Source: Paludibacteraceae bacterium
GTDB lineage: Bacteria > Bacteroidota > Bacteroidia > Bacteroidales > Paludibacteraceae
Length of the DNA stretch: 8,674 bases
Reading direction: 5' to 3'
NCBI GenBank assembly: GCA_947471245.1
Contig: CANIXM010000054.1
Coordinates: 1 to 8,674, forward strand
The position numbers and the translations under genes are program-made. Shown in pieces: positions 1-7,075 of this stretch. The number at the start of each line of letters is the position of its first letter. The first letter of the stretch is position 1. The notes under the pieces were generated by a model that worked only from the letters and a program-made list of their open reading frames with translations, had not been told where the DNA came from and made no database searches.

Positions 1-507
1 AATCAATTGCAAAGACTGTATGATTCATTAGGCTATCCTACCTACCAAATATCGGCACTCCAATCCATCAACATTGATGCCCTGATGAATGACTTAGCCG
101 GCAAAACGACACTCATATCAGGAAATTCGGGTGTAGGAAAATCAACCTTAATCAACGCCATTGCGCCTGAATCATTGGCACGAACGGCAGCGATATCGGA
201 TTACCACAACAAAGGGATGCACACAACCACATTTTCCGAAATGTTTGCACTCAAAACAGGTGGTTATATCATAGACACACCAGGTGTCAAGGGATTTGGC
301 ACTATAGACATGGAGACTACCGAAGTAGGGCATTATTTTAAAGAAATATTTGCGTACTCTTCCAAATGCAAATTTGGAAACTGCAGCCACATACACGAAC
401 CCGACTGCGCTGTGGTGAAAGCTGTGAATGAAAAACTGATTAGCTCCACACGCTATCAAAGTTATCTGAGTATTTTGAAAGACTGTGACGAAGGCAAGTA
501 CAGATAA
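1..507 (+). CDS. rsgA: Ribosome small subunit-dependent GTPase A, 3' part (5' end outside window)
   Basis: This is the C-terminal 168 residues of RsgA (YjeQ), a circularly permuted GTPase that helps late 30S ribosomal subunit maturation in the cytoplasm. The P-loop GNSGVGKST is encoded at 121-147 and the G3 motif DTPGVKGFG at 274-300. G1 and G3 lying near the end of the protein, followed by a zinc finger, is the hallmark of the permuted family. The zinc ligands follow the RsgA spacing C-x4-C-x-H-x5-C, with codons at 367, 382, 388 and 406. The frame is open to base 1, so the TTG at 7 is not a real start; the OB-fold and the G4 region lie upstream of the window. The gene stops at TAA 505-507. 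It is a housekeeping gene with nothing unusual, and no clear terminator follows it. Confidence 0.96.
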   Translation, partial: NQLQRLYDSLGYPTYQISALQSINIDALMNDLAGKTTLISGNSGVGKSTLINAIAPESLARTAAISDYHNKGMHTTTFSEMFALKTGGYIIDTPGVKGFGTIDMETTEVGHYFKEIFAYSSKCKFGNCSHIHEPDCAVVKAVNEKLISSTRYQSYLSILKDCDEGKYR

Positions 508-540
508 GAAAACACATGTTTCAAATTATTACCAATTGCA

Positions 541-571
541 TTGTTTTGTATCATAGAATTTGATATATTTG
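541..571 (+). promoter_or_regulatory. Bacteroidota-type promoter for the Lrp/AsnC gene
   Basis: TATATTTG at 564-571 matches the Bacteroidota -7 consensus TAnnTTTG exactly. A TTG at 541-543 lies 20 nt upstream, as expected for the -33 element. Transcription would begin near 578, giving a leader of about 38 nt before the ATG at 616. The consensus is established knowledge; the start point is inferred. Confidence 0.65.
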
Positions 572-615
572 CATTAAATGGATTTTGTTTATAAAGCAAT
601 TAATACAAATACGAT

Positions 616-1116
616 ATGGCACACCACCAAATAGATAAATTAGATAAAAAAATACTGCAACTCATTTCTCAAGATGCTAGAATACCATTCCTAGAGGTTG
701 CTCGTGAGTGCAATGTGTCAGGAGCGGCTATCCACCAACGCATCCAAAAACTTCGAAACCTTGGCATCATCCGCGGATCTGAGTTTGTTGTAGATACCTA
801 CAAAGTGGGATTTCAAACTTGCGCATACATAGGGATTACACTCAAGGATATCAAATCATTTGATGATGTAGTGAATGAACTTAAAAAAATCCCAGAAGTG
901 GTAGAATGCCACTATGCCACAGGTAGATACTCCATGTTTGTAAAAATATATGCAAAAGACAATAGACACCTATTACAAATAATACTCGAACATTTGACAT
1001 TGATACCCGGTGTAGCACATACCGAAACGTTCCAAATATCACTGGATGAGATTTTCAGAAGACAGCTCTCTGTATTTGATGCCGATGAAGCAGAAGCGGA
1101 TGTGGAAGAGGAATAA
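616..1116 (+). CDS. Lrp/AsnC family transcriptional regulator
   Basis: This 166-residue protein has the usual Lrp/AsnC size and two-domain layout. Residues about 7-55 form the winged helix-turn-helix, with recognition region VSGAAIHQRIQKLRNLGII at 34-52. Residues about 65-150 form the RAM ligand-binding and oligomerisation domain, including IPEVVECHYATGRYSMFVKI and a closing HTETFQISLDE strand. Such proteins bind DNA as dimers or octamers and often sense amino acids; the effector and targets here cannot be told from sequence. The last dozen residues are strongly acidic (DADEAEADVEEE), an extension beyond the core fold. The ATG at 616 fits the family N-terminus and sits about 38 nt after the predicted transcription start. 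It is transcribed alone: its own promoter lies in the gap after rsgA and a hairpin follows. Confidence 0.95.
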   Translation: MAHHQIDKLDKKILQLISQDARIPFLEVARECNVSGAAIHQRIQKLRNLGIIRGSEFVVDTYKVGFQTCAYIGITLKDIKSFDDVVNELKKIPEVVECHYATGRYSMFVKIYAKDNRHLLQIILEHLTLIPGVAHTETFQISLDEIFRRQLSVFDADEAEADVEEE

Positions 1117-1186
1117 TTCTCCAAAAAAAAGTATTCAAATCGAAGCGAATAGCTATAATCTATCAACATGCTTTTTCTTACAAAAC

Positions 1187-1227
1187 AAATGGCTGCCACA
1201 TAAGTTAATTATGAGACAGCCATTTTT
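1187..1227. terminator. Hairpin terminator between convergent genes, probably bidirectional
   Basis: AAATGGCTG (1187-1195) pairs perfectly with CAGCCATTT (1217-1225), a 9-bp stem. The 21-nt loop contains a further CATAA/TTATG stem. On the + strand the stem runs into TTTTT (1223-1227), ending the Lrp/AsnC transcript. On the minus strand the mirror structure ends in CCATTTGTTTTG, so it may also end the phospholipase operon, whose last stop codon is 30 bp away. Confidence 0.8.
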
Positions 1228-1256
1228 GTATTTGGAACTAACTAAAAATGATTGCT

Positions 1257-4148
1257 TTAGTTTTTAGAGCCCCAGACAAATCCTTGATTATCATCTGGTC
1301 CAGTTCCCCTGTAAACACAAAGATTACCGTCATCTTGCATTATTAGGAAATACTGTCCTTGTTGAGATTGAACATTATTCGACCAAAGCAATTGTCCTTT
1401 GTTTTTGAAAGTACCATAATAAGTACACAGTGCACCATTATTTTGCACTATTGTGAAAAACTGTCCACCAGGGCCAGTTTTCATACTTCCCCACACATAA
1501 CTTCCTTGATTGTCAGGAGTGCCGTTATAGACACAGAGGTTACCATCCGATTGCATTATGACGAAGTAATTTTTGCTTTTGGAAACCAAAACACCACCCA
1601 AACCAAGTGGAACATCAGTAGTTAAATAATCAGTATATGGGTTGGGGCCTTGTCCGGAAATGCTGTGTGGCCCTGAGTACTTCCAAAGCTGATTCCAATA
1701 GGAATTGAGCATCTCACCCACTGCATAATCGCCTTCAATAAGGTAATCTACTTCGGATAAAAAACCTGGATAAAGGTTGTCCGAACCCACAACGTATGCG
1801 GAGTCATCCACAATCATGATTTTAGCATGATTGCCAGGTGCCGATTTAACTTTTGGATAAATGTATCCACTTGCATCCACTACAGCCCATGCCGCACTGC
1901 CAATAACTCCTTGTTTAGGTGGTTTTACTGAAAGAGGTGGCTGTTTAAGTGTTGCTGTATACCCTTCTTTACTCAAGTCTGGCCATTTATAAGTATCACC
2001 TTCAATATTATCAGTAGGTGGTACCTGGTCTGTGTAGTAAAATGGTGCAACAAATAATCTATTCAAAGCATTCGCTCTAGTTCCATTGGGGTCACTTATT
2101 GGTTGGTCAGTAGCCACATCATGATACATATAGTACTTAATGAGTTCAAAAGTTCTTATTGCTCCCGAACCAAATGAGTACTGATCACCTTGAGCTCCAG
2201 CTCCTGCATCAAGTGGTGACACTACCACCTGTACTTGCAGATTAGGATTTGCTAGCAATGCCTGAATCAGCCATTGACATACCACATGATCAGACCAGTT
2301 TTTTTTCCAGGCGCTAATCAAATCCATTTGAGACATTTTGATACTTCGTTTTGCTGATAGAATGAGAGTTTGCTTCATTATCTCAGATGCTTTCTGAAAA
2401 TTGGTAGCATAGTCTGGTCCATTCCAATACTTACCCAATGTAAGCACTCTTGTAGCCATTTTGTAATCAGCAAAGCCTTCATAGGTATTGTAAACTTGTC
2501 TTACAGGAAACACATCCAGTTGTAAATCAGAAATGGTTTGCAAATCTTGACTACGAATATCGCCAGGCACTGGTGATTCTCCATTGTTGTAAGGCGTATC
2601 GGTTCCTGTTTGTACTCCAGACATGTGCATATTAATCAAGCTTTGTTGTTTGGCTTGCATATATTGTTGTACCTCTGGTAAAACAAATGGATCTGAAGGC
2701 AGATTGCGGTTTGAATCTTGATTTGTCCAAGTAAGATTGTCAACTCTTAGCATTTCTTTTGTAAATAAGTCAGTCCCACAAACCCACATCTGATTTAAAA
2801 ATAGTTGCGCACCGTATGCAGCATCTCCGTGGCTGACAATCGAGACATCATGTACTGGAGGGTAGCTGATGAAAAGATCCATATTCAAGTTATGTCCACC
2901 CACGAGTGATTCCACTCCATCAACGCTAATGATCTTGGTGTGATTCCATGTCATCTTGGTATCATCACTATCAATCACACCGCTACCAAATACTTTTGCC
3001 TCAATAGAAGATATTACGCCATCTTTAAGTCTATAAAACCTACCCATCCATATTTCAGGTTTTATTTCCCAGTATTGTGAGCGCTCTCTAAATAGTCTAA
3101 TGATAGCCGCTTTAAAATCAATTAAATTGTCGGGTTCTCCCACTGGAACCATTGGAGTCTGACCAAAAAAGAATCTAAATTGGGGGGCACGTGTTCTTCC
3201 CATACGTTGGGTGAGACATGTATCCATTGCCCCCAAAACTACTCTTGCCCAATCAGGATCTGGACTGTTAAGAGAAGACAAGTCACAACGGTATCTGGTT
3301 TTTTGTATGATTTCCTCAATGGCCCTTTGAAAAGATGCTTTACGCTGAGATGCTTGAGGCATAATAGCATTAGAGAATGGCATTCCCCAAACATGAGGAG
3401 TGTCTAAGATTCTTATAAATGTTGTTTGACTTAGATGACTGAAGTAACCATTCACAGCTTGCTGTACCATATCAATAAAACTCGATGATTGGCTCAGTGC
3501 ACCTGGAGTGGTAAATCTTACAAATCCAATCATATCAGCTTTGTTATGCAGGGGTGATTTGTCATAACCATCTTGGTCTTCAAATGTGTAATATCCCACA
3601 AGCCCTGGCTCGTTGCCAATAAGATTTTGATTCATCTGGGCTTTAATTTGTGATTGAGATAAAGCAATATTCCATATTCTTACTTCGTCAATATCACCTT
3701 GAAATTGCTTGTAGGGCTCTTGAATTTGTGAAACAAACCCAATAAATAATGCTAGAGAATTATTGACATTGATTGGTGGTCTTGTGTTGCTATTGACAGA
3801 TGAAGTTATCAAGTTACCGTCAAGGTAGATGGATAATGCATTGGATTGTCTTATTCCAGTAAGAAAATGCCAGTTGCCGTCTATTATCGAGGTTCTCACG
3901 GTGTTAATTTCGTAAAAGCCTGTTCCATTATCTGTTGCAAGCTTGATACTCCCGTCAGGCTTAATTACCAAGAGGAATCCACCATTCCCTGCTCCACCAT
4001 CGGTACCTTTTCTTGAAATCACGGTGCCAGCTTGGGTAGTTTTTACCCAGCATTGTAAAGTGAAATCGCCAGTTCCAAAATTATATGCGTTTATTGCAGG
4101 TGCAGATAACCACGTTGGAGTGCCAATTAAATTTAACGCGTAGCTCAT
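1257..4148 (-). CDS. Phospholipase D-superfamily protein with LamG-like and bulb-lectin domains
   Basis: This 963-residue protein has three parts. Residues about 15-205 look like a concanavalin/LamG-type jelly roll (DGNWHFLTGIR, LSIYLDG, GDIDEVRIWN, GLVGYYTFED). Residues about 225-825 are a phospholipase D fold with two HKD motifs: H403-x-K405-x4-D410 followed by GGHN, and H774-x-K776-x4-D781 followed by GSDNLYP. The text after each motif (YPPVHDVSI and NLYPGFLSEVDYLIE) resembles the secreted Streptomyces PLD / Yersinia murine toxin branch rather than cardiolipin synthases. Residues about 850-963 are a bulb-type (mannose-binding) lectin domain with three repeats exactly 36 residues apart. Repeats 1 and 3 keep QxDxNxxVY (866-874, 938-946) and repeat 2 is degenerate (902-910). 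The likely reaction is phosphodiester hydrolysis or transphosphatidylation of phospholipids; the substrate is unknown. There is no signal peptide, membrane helix or T9SS tail. The ATG (4146-4148) lies 36 bp after the lipase-like gene in the same operon. The roughly 370 residues between the HKD motifs are long for the family. Confidence 0.88.
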   Translation of the reverse strand: MSYALNLIGTPTWLSAPAINAYNFGTGDFTLQCWVKTTQAGTVISRKGTDGGAGNGGFLLVIKPDGSIKLATDNGTGFYEINTVRTSIIDGNWHFLTGIRQSNALSIYLDGNLITSSVNSNTRPPINVNNSLALFIGFVSQIQEPYKQFQGDIDEVRIWNIALSQSQIKAQMNQNLIGNEPGLVGYYTFEDQDGYDKSPLHNKADMIGFVRFTTPGALSQSSSFIDMVQQAVNGYFSHLSQTTFIRILDTPHVWGMPFSNAIMPQASQRKASFQRAIEEIIQKTRYRCDLSSLNSPDPDWARVVLGAMDTCLTQRMGRTRAPQFRFFFGQTPMVPVGEPDNLIDFKAAIIRLFRERSQYWEIKPEIWMGRFYRLKDGVISSIEAKVFGSGVIDSDDTKMTWNHTKIISVDGVESLVGGHNLNMDLFISYPPVHDVSIVSHGDAAYGAQLFLNQMWVCGTDLFTKEMLRVDNLTWTNQDSNRNLPSDPFVLPEVQQYMQAKQQSLINMHMSGVQTGTDTPYNNGESPVPGDIRSQDLQTISDLQLDVFPVRQVYNTYEGFADYKMATRVLTLGKYWNGPDYATNFQKASEIMKQTLILSAKRSIKMSQMDLISAWKKNWSDHVVCQWLIQALLANPNLQVQVVVSPLDAGAGAQGDQYSFGSGAIRTFELIKYYMYHDVATDQPISDPNGTRANALNRLFVAPFYYTDQVPPTDNIEGDTYKWPDLSKEGYTATLKQPPLSVKPPKQGVIGSAAWAVVDASGYIYPKVKSAPGNHAKIMIVDDSAYVVGSDNLYPGFLSEVDYLIEGDYAVGEMLNSYWNQLWKYSGPHSISGQGPNPYTDYLTTDVPLGLGGVLVSKSKNYFVIMQSDGNLCVYNGTPDNQGSYVWGSMKTGPGGQFFTIVQNNGALCTYYGTFKNKGQLLWSNNVQSQQGQYFLIMQDDGNLCVYRGTGPDDNQGFVWGSKN

Positions 4149-4184
4149 ATTTTTTATATTTTAAATAATTTTGAATTGATTTTA

Positions 4185-5912
4185 TTATAGCATTGTCCAA
4201 TTAACCCAACCAGTATCGGTTCTGTCTTTTGTCACTGGATATGCCATGTTGTATGGAGGATCACCTGCGGCATTGTCCATATAGTAAGAATTGCTTGGGT
4301 TAACTCCATAAATGGATGAAATTCTCCTAACATAAGGACGTAGTGGTAAGACTGAATTTCTTGTTTCGCCACCACCCATAGCATCAAATTCCATGTGGAA
4401 GGTATTAATGTGTTGACGTAAATCCAACACTCTGTCTTGTACTGCACTCTCTTGAGGGAATACCGTTCCCCATTGGGTCAGATAAGCTCTAGCCATTTTA
4501 TAAATAAGTTCGGGCACAGGTTTCACATCATCACTCACTTTACTAGCATCATAATTTCCATCGGCAGTAGCATTTCCCGCCAAAGTACTGTGACGACCAC
4601 GTATTGCATACAGTTTATAGCCTACAGGTTGAGCATAGTTTCCTGGTTGAAGTGGGTCAGTAAGTTGAATGTCATCAGCTAAATATTTCCACTTATTCCA
4701 TGGCCAATACCAGTAATCGGTCAATGTGGGGTTGTTATTTTTTCCTGTCATCAGTCCATTAGGACGTGGAACTAGTGCCATGAATCCCTTATCAACTGAT
4801 GCTTGCACACTCATATCCCAAGCATACACACCTACATAGTTTACTACATTAGGAGGTAACTGAGTCAATATGCTATACCAGTCGCCAGGGCCTGGCACTG
4901 GGTCTATTGCAAAAATATTTATAGGAATGTTTTTTACACTTGGGCTACCATAAGCATAAATAAACCATGCGGCCATGATAGCTTCCACAGCTCCTCTACT
5001 ATGACCAATGAAGTTGTATTGTTGCTTACCACTTGCTGCAGCCAAATTTGCAGCATGAAGTGCAAGGGCTGGCATAGAGAATCCATCTATCTGCCTGATG
5101 GTGCCATATTGGTCACCGCCAGAGTAATTCTTTACATAATCCAACAAAGTGCTATCAGGAGTTAATGGGCCACTAAATATTAGTGGTTCACTGTTATTTC
5201 TTGGTACTGCCCAATCATTTTCACCTACACCTCTAATACTCACACTTGGAGTTGTGGCTTGTAAACTTCCTGAAATTTCCATTTGAATACGAACAGGAAT
5301 ATAGCCTGTTTTTACATCATAGATGGCTTTGTCACTTTGTGGTCGACTCACTTCGCCTTCATCACGTGTACATCCTGTTCCACAGAAGCATACGGTGTAA
5401 ACACCAGATGGGGACGCAACCGCAGCTTCATTGACAGACATCGCTTTCATGGCCTGAGGAGCGGCCACGACTGCCGAAGGTGACGGAGAAGGAGGAGGAG
5501 AAACTAATTGACCTTGACCATTAACTGGAGTAAGCTCTAAAAGATCTGCAGTTTCAACTTCAACACCCACTGCTTGAAGTACATTAGTGTCTGCAATGAT
5601 TTTAACGATTCTCTTGTTGTAAGCTAAAAGCACAAAACCCGTAGCTCCATCACCCCAATTGTACAAAATAAATTTCTCTGTGTCCGACACACTAGTGGCT
5701 GATGCCATCAATGGCAAACCTTCATCAGACTGAATGGTAACATACAGTCCGTTTGAAGCTTTAAGAGTAAATGTATTCTCATCTAGATTGTTTAGTTCAA
5801 ACATCTCATTGAGACCAGCAGTATCACTTATTGGCCTCAGTGTCTGATCTGACGATGTAATGGACAGATACTTTCCATTACTAGCTTTGATAGCAAAATT
5901 TGTTGTTGTCAT
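4185..5912 (-). CDS. Lipase-like alpha/beta hydrolase with N-terminal fascin-like beta-trefoil
   Basis: This 575-residue protein is the first gene of the minus-strand operon. Residues 1-130 contain three related segments about 42-45 residues apart (FAIKASNGKYLSI at 6, FTLKASNGLYVTI at 48, FVLLAYNKRIVKI at 93), the pattern of a fascin-like beta-trefoil. A Pro/Ser/Ala-rich linker follows (about 132-170). The catalytic part (171-575) opens with CFCGTGCTRDEGE. It has the nucleophile elbow GHSRGA (Ser305), an acidic strand end AIDPV (Asp337) and GRHSTL (His441), a plausible Ser-Asp-His triad. The GxSRGA elbow and the early GTG motif recall the DUF2235/Tle1-like phospholipase group, but the assignment is by motif only. 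The likely activity is ester hydrolysis of lipids, possibly phospholipase A. No signal peptide or T9SS tail is visible. The ATG at 5910-5912 begins directly before the first trefoil strand, supporting this start. The 36-bp gap to the PLD gene suggests co-transcription. Confidence 0.85.
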   Translation of the reverse strand: MTTTNFAIKASNGKYLSITSSDQTLRPISDTAGLNEMFELNNLDENTFTLKASNGLYVTIQSDEGLPLMASATSVSDTEKFILYNWGDGATGFVLLAYNKRIVKIIADTNVLQAVGVEVETADLLELTPVNGQGQLVSPPPSPSPSAVVAAPQAMKAMSVNEAAVASPSGVYTVCFCGTGCTRDEGEVSRPQSDKAIYDVKTGYIPVRIQMEISGSLQATTPSVSIRGVGENDWAVPRNNSEPLIFSGPLTPDSTLLDYVKNYSGGDQYGTIRQIDGFSMPALALHAANLAAASGKQQYNFIGHSRGAVEAIMAAWFIYAYGSPSVKNIPINIFAIDPVPGPGDWYSILTQLPPNVVNYVGVYAWDMSVQASVDKGFMALVPRPNGLMTGKNNNPTLTDYWYWPWNKWKYLADDIQLTDPLQPGNYAQPVGYKLYAIRGRHSTLAGNATADGNYDASKVSDDVKPVPELIYKMARAYLTQWGTVFPQESAVQDRVLDLRQHINTFHMEFDAMGGGETRNSVLPLRPYVRRISSIYGVNPSNSYYMDNAAGDPPYNMAYPVTKDRTDTGWVNWTML

Positions 5913-5973
5913 TTATTCTCAAAAATTTGTGATTAAAAAATTCTGATTTGTTTTTATTGTAATTGACTTTGCG

Positions 5974-6004
5974 CAAATATTTTCAATTCAAGTTTCTCCA
6001 CAAA
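5974..6004 (-). promoter_or_regulatory. Candidate promoter of the phospholipase operon
   Basis: Read on the minus strand, TTTG (6004-6001) is followed after 19 nt by AATATTTG (5981-5974), one mismatch from the Bacteroidota TAnnTTTG box. Transcription would start a few bases below 5974 and leave a leader of about 55 nt before the lipase-like ATG. No better match lies closer to the gene. Confidence 0.45.
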
Positions 6005-6306
6005 TTATCAAACAACAACAAATTGAAATTGTTTTATTAATATAAACACACAAACATCCAATAACGCCTGTAAATCAATCAATAATTAGCATAAATAGTT
6101 CTTTTTATGTTAACATATAGTTCTTTGAACCAAATCAAGATTTAAATTATCTAATAGATACAAATAGCGCATAACCTCTACTGCATCTGGAAGAATATTA
6201 AAGTGGGTGGTGAGGGGTAAAATGACGTAGAAAAGCAACAACGATCAAAAACTAGAATTATCTCAAATTACGCATTAGCAAATGTATAATCGAGATATTC
6301 GAATAA

Positions 6307-6386
6307 TTGTGTCTTTGTGTTTAGCAAAAGGAGAAAATATGTCGCAAGCGGCGTCTAAAAATCATTTTTTGAACACAAAGACACAA
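6307..6386. repeat. 15-bp perfect inverted repeat flanking a 50-bp spacer
   Basis: TTGTGTCTTTGTGTT at 6307-6321 is the exact reverse complement of 6372-6386. The right arm is the start of the ACACAAAG-type repeats that recur in both long direct-repeat copies, so the left arm is a lone inverted copy of that motif. Confidence 0.85.
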
Positions 6387-6482
6387 AGTCACAAAGTCGC
6401 TTTGCCGAAGGCAAATATCGCGAAGCAAATATCACCGTAGGCATTAACATCTTATACCCACCCTGTACAGTGAACCGCAGAA
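6350..6482. repeat. Long direct repeat, copy 1 (133 bp)
   Basis: It begins GGCGTCT and then reads TTTTTTGAACACAAAG (6365-6380), CACAAAGTCACAAAGTCGCT (6382-6401), a short GCCGAAGGC / ATCGCGAAGC section, a 23-nt block (6442-6464) and GTGAACCGCAGAA. The same order recurs in copy 2. Within it TTTGCC-GAA-GGCAAA (6401-6415) is a small perfect hairpin. Confidence 0.85.
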
Positions 6483-6491
6483 GACAAGAAA

Positions 6492-6512
6492 AAAATTGAA
6501 AATTGAAAATTG
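6492..6512. repeat. Three tandem copies of AAAATTG
   Basis: Three perfect 7-bp units lie between the two long repeat copies, directly before the stem-loop at 6516-6535. Confidence 0.85.
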
Positions 6513-6515
6513 TAG

Positions 6516-6535
6516 AGACGTCACATTTGGCGTCT
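6516..6535. other. Small stem-loop at the left edge of repeat copy 2
   Basis: AGACGTC (6516-6522) pairs with GGCGTCT (6529-6535) over 7 bp with one G-T pair and a 6-nt loop. The right arm is also the first 7 bp of long repeat copy 2, so the hairpin straddles the repeat boundary. Confidence 0.5.
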
Positions 6536-6737
6536 GATAAATATTTTTTGAACACAAAGTCACAAAGTCACAAAGTCGCTATCGCCGTAGGAAAATATCG
6601 CGAAGCTATTATCGCCGAAGGCAAAATATCACGAAGTTAATATCGCAAAGCTACTATCGCCAAAGGCAAATGTCGCGAAGCTACTATCGCCGAAGACATT
6701 AACATCTTATACCCACCCTATACTGTGAACCGCAGAA
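6529..6737. repeat. Long direct repeat, copy 2 (209 bp, internally expanded)
   Basis: It has the same start (GGCGTCT, TTTTTTGAACACAAAG), the same identical 20-nt CACAAAG block (6561-6580), an identical 23-nt block (6697-6719) and the same end (GTGAACCGCAGAA) as copy 1. It is 76 bp longer because the central GCCGAAGGC / CGCGAAGC section is expanded into a tandem array. Confidence 0.85.
6581..6700. repeat. Tandem array of alternating 14-17 bp units
   Basis: Eight units in a row all begin with a form of ATCGC. Type A resembles ATCGCCGAAGGCAAAAT (6581, 6611, 6656, 6686). Type B resembles ATCGCGAAGCTACT (6597, 6628, 6642, 6672). The order is A-B-A-B-B-A-B-A, a period of about 30 bp with one extra B. 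Copy 1 has only one A-B-A run. Confidence 0.8.
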
Positions 6738-6951
6738 ATTATATTCACCATTCATTATTACATTTTTAAATTCACATCACAAAATAAAGTTGCATTTTTT
6801 CTGTTATTAAGTGGTACGACAAATCATAATGACGATGAATGATTATTGCTGAAAGGATGTATCTATTTCAATTATTGTGCAATTTGAAATTAACCAAAAC
6901 TAAAAAACGCACAACTTTTTGAATCTGAAAATTTAACAAAACAATTGGCGA

Positions 6952-7006
6952 TAGATGAGTAGTAGATGAGTAGTAGATGAGTACTAGATCAGTGGTAGAT
7001 GAGCAG
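6952..7006. repeat. Five 11-bp direct repeats upstream of the 188-residue gene
   Basis: The unit TAGATGAGTAG occurs at 6952 and 6963 exactly. Variants with one to three changes follow without gaps at 6974, 6985 and 6996. The array ends 69 bp before the ATG of the next gene. A period of 11 bp places each unit on nearly the same helix face, so a protein-binding array is possible; replication slippage is the simpler explanation. Confidence 0.85.
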
Positions 7007-7075
7007 AGAGTGAATCAGTTAACATTATTCGCTTTTTTAACTAACATAATTACTTATCATTAAAAATTTACTAAA

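Larger units (their letters stand above)
5913..7075. other. Gene-free interval of about 1.16 kb: promoter plus repeats
   Basis: I see no credible coding sequence here; the open frames are short and overlap the repeats. From left to right it holds the candidate operon promoter, about 300 bp of plain AT-rich sequence (6005-6306) with nothing recognisable, a cluster of direct and inverted repeats (6307-6737), about 200 bp of plain AT-rich sequence, and an 11-bp direct-repeat array (6952-7006). No tRNA-like or CRISPR-like structure was seen. Confidence 0.7.

Noticed and set aside
4149..4184. Separate promoter for the PLD gene
   Set aside because: The 36-bp gap has no TAnnTTTG box or terminator; co-transcription with the upstream lipase-like gene is simpler.
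6355..6555. 66-residue open frame on the minus strand
   Set aside because: It consists of the translated CACAAAG and CGCGAAGC repeats, with no independent coding evidence.
6307..6737. CRISPR-like array
   Set aside because: Units of 14-17 bp abut directly with no unique spacers, and no cas gene is present.
6307..6737. Insertion sequence
   Set aside because: No transposase frame and no target-site duplication could be recognised; only a non-autonomous element remains possible.
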